DNA from: an uncultured Coriobacteriales bacterium
GTDB lineage: Bacteria; Actinomycetota; Coriobacteriia; Coriobacteriales; QAMH01
Length of the DNA stretch: 64,000 bases
Reading direction: 5' to 3'
Assembly: GCA_934646835.1 (NCBI GenBank)
Contig: CAKUES010000012.1
Location: 1 to 64,000, forward strand
The notes under the pieces were generated by a model, which worked only from the letters and a program-made list of their open reading frames with translations, ran no database searches and was not told the origin of the DNA. Below, one piece after another: positions 62,622 through 64,000 of the stretch. Positions within the stretch are counted from its first letter, which is position 1, and the number at the start of each line of letters is the position of its first letter. The position numbers and the translations under genes were made by a program.

Positions 62622-63431
62622 ATGAAACTCAACGCCTTTACTGCAGCCGTCTGCACCACGACGGCGCTTTCCTGCGCGCTCGCATTCACTCCCATCGCCT
62701 TGGCGAACAACGTTGCCCCGGCAACCGACGGCAGCGGCTCGACTGCCGCACCCGCCCCGTCTGAGGGCGATGCCGCTTATGTTCCGCAGCTGGCAAAGGG
62801 CAAGACCTTCACCAGTGGCAAGGCCACCTACAAGATCACCTCGATCAGCACAAAGCAGACGACCAGCGACGGCGTGGACGGCCACGCAAGCGTCTCCTAT
62901 GCGAGCACTGGCACCGTCGAGCTTGTCAGCTACAAGGGCGGCACCAAGGCCAAGGTTGCAGACTCCGTGTCCGCGCCCAAGCTCAGCTCCACGTCCTCAG
63001 AAAGCGGCGACACCTACATCGAGACCGGCAAGTTCTCCGTCACCTCCATCGGCAAGGGCGCCTTCGACAACGCCAAGGGCCACAAGGTGAAAAGCGTCAG
63101 CATCGGCAAGAACGTCGCCACGATCGGCGAGAAGGCCTTCTACAAGTGCAAGAAGCTCACCAAGATTACGCTCAAGGGCGACGCTATCCGCACCATCGGT
63201 CCCAACAGCGACAAGAAGCTCAACCGCAAGAGCAAAAGCTACGTGAAGCAGCTCTACAAGCTGCGCACCAAGAAATGGAAGAACTCCCATGTCTTCGAGG
63301 GTGTGCCGCGCCACTGCGAGATCAAACTTCCCAACATCAACGCGGACAAGAACCTGAGCTACAACATCAACTACGCCAACGCCATCCGCCTGCTTGCGGG
63401 CCATGCAAAGTACGTCGGCTTGGTGAAGTAG
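62622..63431 (+). CDS. Secreted BspA-like leucine-rich-repeat protein
   Basis: A 269-residue protein, ATG 62622 after CGAGGAGGAC. Signal peptide KLNAFTAAVCTTTALSCALA, cut near ALANN. A Ser/Thr/Ala-rich stretch follows, then LRR_5-type units (SVTSIGKGAFDNAKGHKVKSV, IGKNVATIGEKAFYKCKKL, ITLKGDAIRTIG) and a Lys-rich C-terminal part without an anchor. Such surface LRR proteins take part in host or partner adhesion in mouth and gut bacteria. Confidence 0.75.
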   Translation: MKLNAFTAAVCTTTALSCALAFTPIALANNVAPATDGSGSTAAPAPSEGDAAYVPQLAKGKTFTSGKATYKITSISTKQTTSDGVDGHASVSYASTGTVELVSYKGGTKAKVADSVSAPKLSSTSSESGDTYIETGKFSVTSIGKGAFDNAKGHKVKSVSIGKNVATIGEKAFYKCKKLTKITLKGDAIRTIGPNSDKKLNRKSKSYVKQLYKLRTKKWKNSHVFEGVPRHCEIKLPNINADKNLSYNINYANAIRLLAGHAKYVGLVK

Positions 63432-63439
63432 GCGGGCAT

Positions 63440-63556
63440 AGGGAAACCTCGACTGAGGCAAGCGCCCGCTGCGTGCGATTGACGAAATCGCCGGTAGCGT
63501 AGGGGAGGGACCCTGTCCCTCCCCATAAACCTCGCATCAATCAGCGCTTCCCTAAG
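63440..63556. repeat. Family E element, full copy E12
   Basis: AGGGAAACCTCGACTGAGGC at the left and GCATCAATCAGCGCTTCCCT at the right; 117 bp with the standard centre. 9 bp after the BspA-like gene. Confidence 0.82.
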
Positions 63557-63697
63557 TCGAGCGCAGCTCTCCGCTTGCCAGTTAGTGCTTCAAGGACGAT
63601 TGTTTCGCTTGTGTTTCCTATTAGGATTGACGTTGGTAAATCCCGGCTTGTTTGGCCGTCATCTTAGGGTTAGTCGACAGAAAAGGAGAACCCGCAC

Positions 63698-64000
63698 ATG
63701 ACTATCAAGGTTGGCATCAACGGTTTTGGTCGCATCGGCCGTCTTGTCTTCCGCATCGCAGAGGCAGATCCCGAGATCGAGGTTGTTGCCATCAACAACC
63801 CGTCCGACCTCGACTGCGCCGCTTATCTGGCCAAGTACGACTCCTGCCAGGGCATCGCGTTTGACGAGGCCCGTGCAGAGGACGGCTACTTCATCTTCGA
63901 CGGTCATCGCATCAAGGCTCTCCAGGACCGCGATCCCAAGAACCTCAACTGGGGCGACTACGGCGTCGACGTCGTCCTCGAGACCACCGGCAAGCTCAAG
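63698..64000 (+). CDS. gap: Glyceraldehyde-3-phosphate dehydrogenase, N-terminal part (cut by window edge)
   Basis: First 101 codons, ATG 63698 after AAAAGGAG. VGINGFGRIGRLVFRI is the NAD-binding start, then VVAINNPSDLDCAAYLAKYDS and GVDVVLETTGKLK (the strand just before the catalytic Cys region). Glycolysis. The catalytic cysteine lies beyond the window. Confidence 0.95.
   Translation, partial: MTIKVGINGFGRIGRLVFRIAEADPEIEVVAINNPSDLDCAAYLAKYDSCQGIAFDEARAEDGYFIFDGHRIKALQDRDPKNLNWGDYGVDVVLETTGKLK

Overview
High-GC, gene-dense chromosomal DNA from an anaerobic actinobacterium. The best guess is class Coriobacteriia, with an Eggerthella/Slackia-like flavour. This rests on gene content only: Tat-exported DMSO-reductase-type and flavin reductases with NrfD and multiheme partners, a 12-TM LuxR regulator of the type common in Eggerthellaceae, type III glutamine synthetase, a BspA-like secreted protein, and several TTG/GTG or leaderless starts. 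No 16S or ribosomal protein genes are present, so the genus is not settled. Both edges cut genes: a GPH-type symporter at the left and gap at the right.

Layout. 1-6.5 kb: symporter end, PucR regulator, a fucose-isomerase-fold protein, then sufE, an acyl-carrier-like protein and sufS. 6.6-13.2 kb: usp, a stand-alone receiver domain translationally coupled to ackA, htpG, folC and a zinc-ribbon membrane protein. 13.4-20.1 kb: thrS, a 0.8-kb gene-free stretch, a lipoprotein solute-binding protein overlapping a hybrid histidine kinase, galU and tRNA-Ser(UGA). 20.4-22.9 kb: an NrfD-like membrane protein, a short GntR regulator and an SPFH protein. 23.2-28.2 kb: a complete Mo-oxidoreductase operon (catalytic, FeS, NrfD) with a TorD-like chaperone. 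28.3-35.7 kb: an Ala-rich protein, tadA, nth, rlmH, an orphan ribbon-helix-helix protein and mfd. 36.5-40.8 kb: the LuxR regulator divergent from a Tat flavoprotein plus pentaheme cytochrome. 41.6-49.2 kb: a deacetylase-fold membrane protein and partner, uvrA and a YgiQ-type radical SAM protein. 49.4-64 kb: type III glnA, tcdA, an SGNH hydrolase, glmM, an EAL phosphodiesterase, a MOSC protein, a glutamate-cysteine ligase-like protein, obg, proB, a BspA-like protein and the start of gap.

Metabolically the window describes an organism that makes ATP from acetyl-phosphate (ackA) and runs anaerobic respiration with external acceptors. Two separate reductase modules are present, each with its own membrane electron path. 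The LuxR regulator probably controls the flavoprotein module.

The most unusual content is between the genes. At least five families of short palindromic elements with no protein of their own fill the intergenic islands: (A/B) about 100-bp inverted repeats with 35-nt arms; (C) about 143-bp nested palindromes whose arms change together between copies while an inner core stays fixed; (D) GGCGCC-bounded hairpins, partly arranged as about 130-bp tandem repeats; (E) about 115-bp elements with inverted ends, often overlapping the TAG stop codon of the gene upstream; and a 275-bp structure with perfect 49-bp arms. No transposase, integrase, CRISPR or phage gene was seen.
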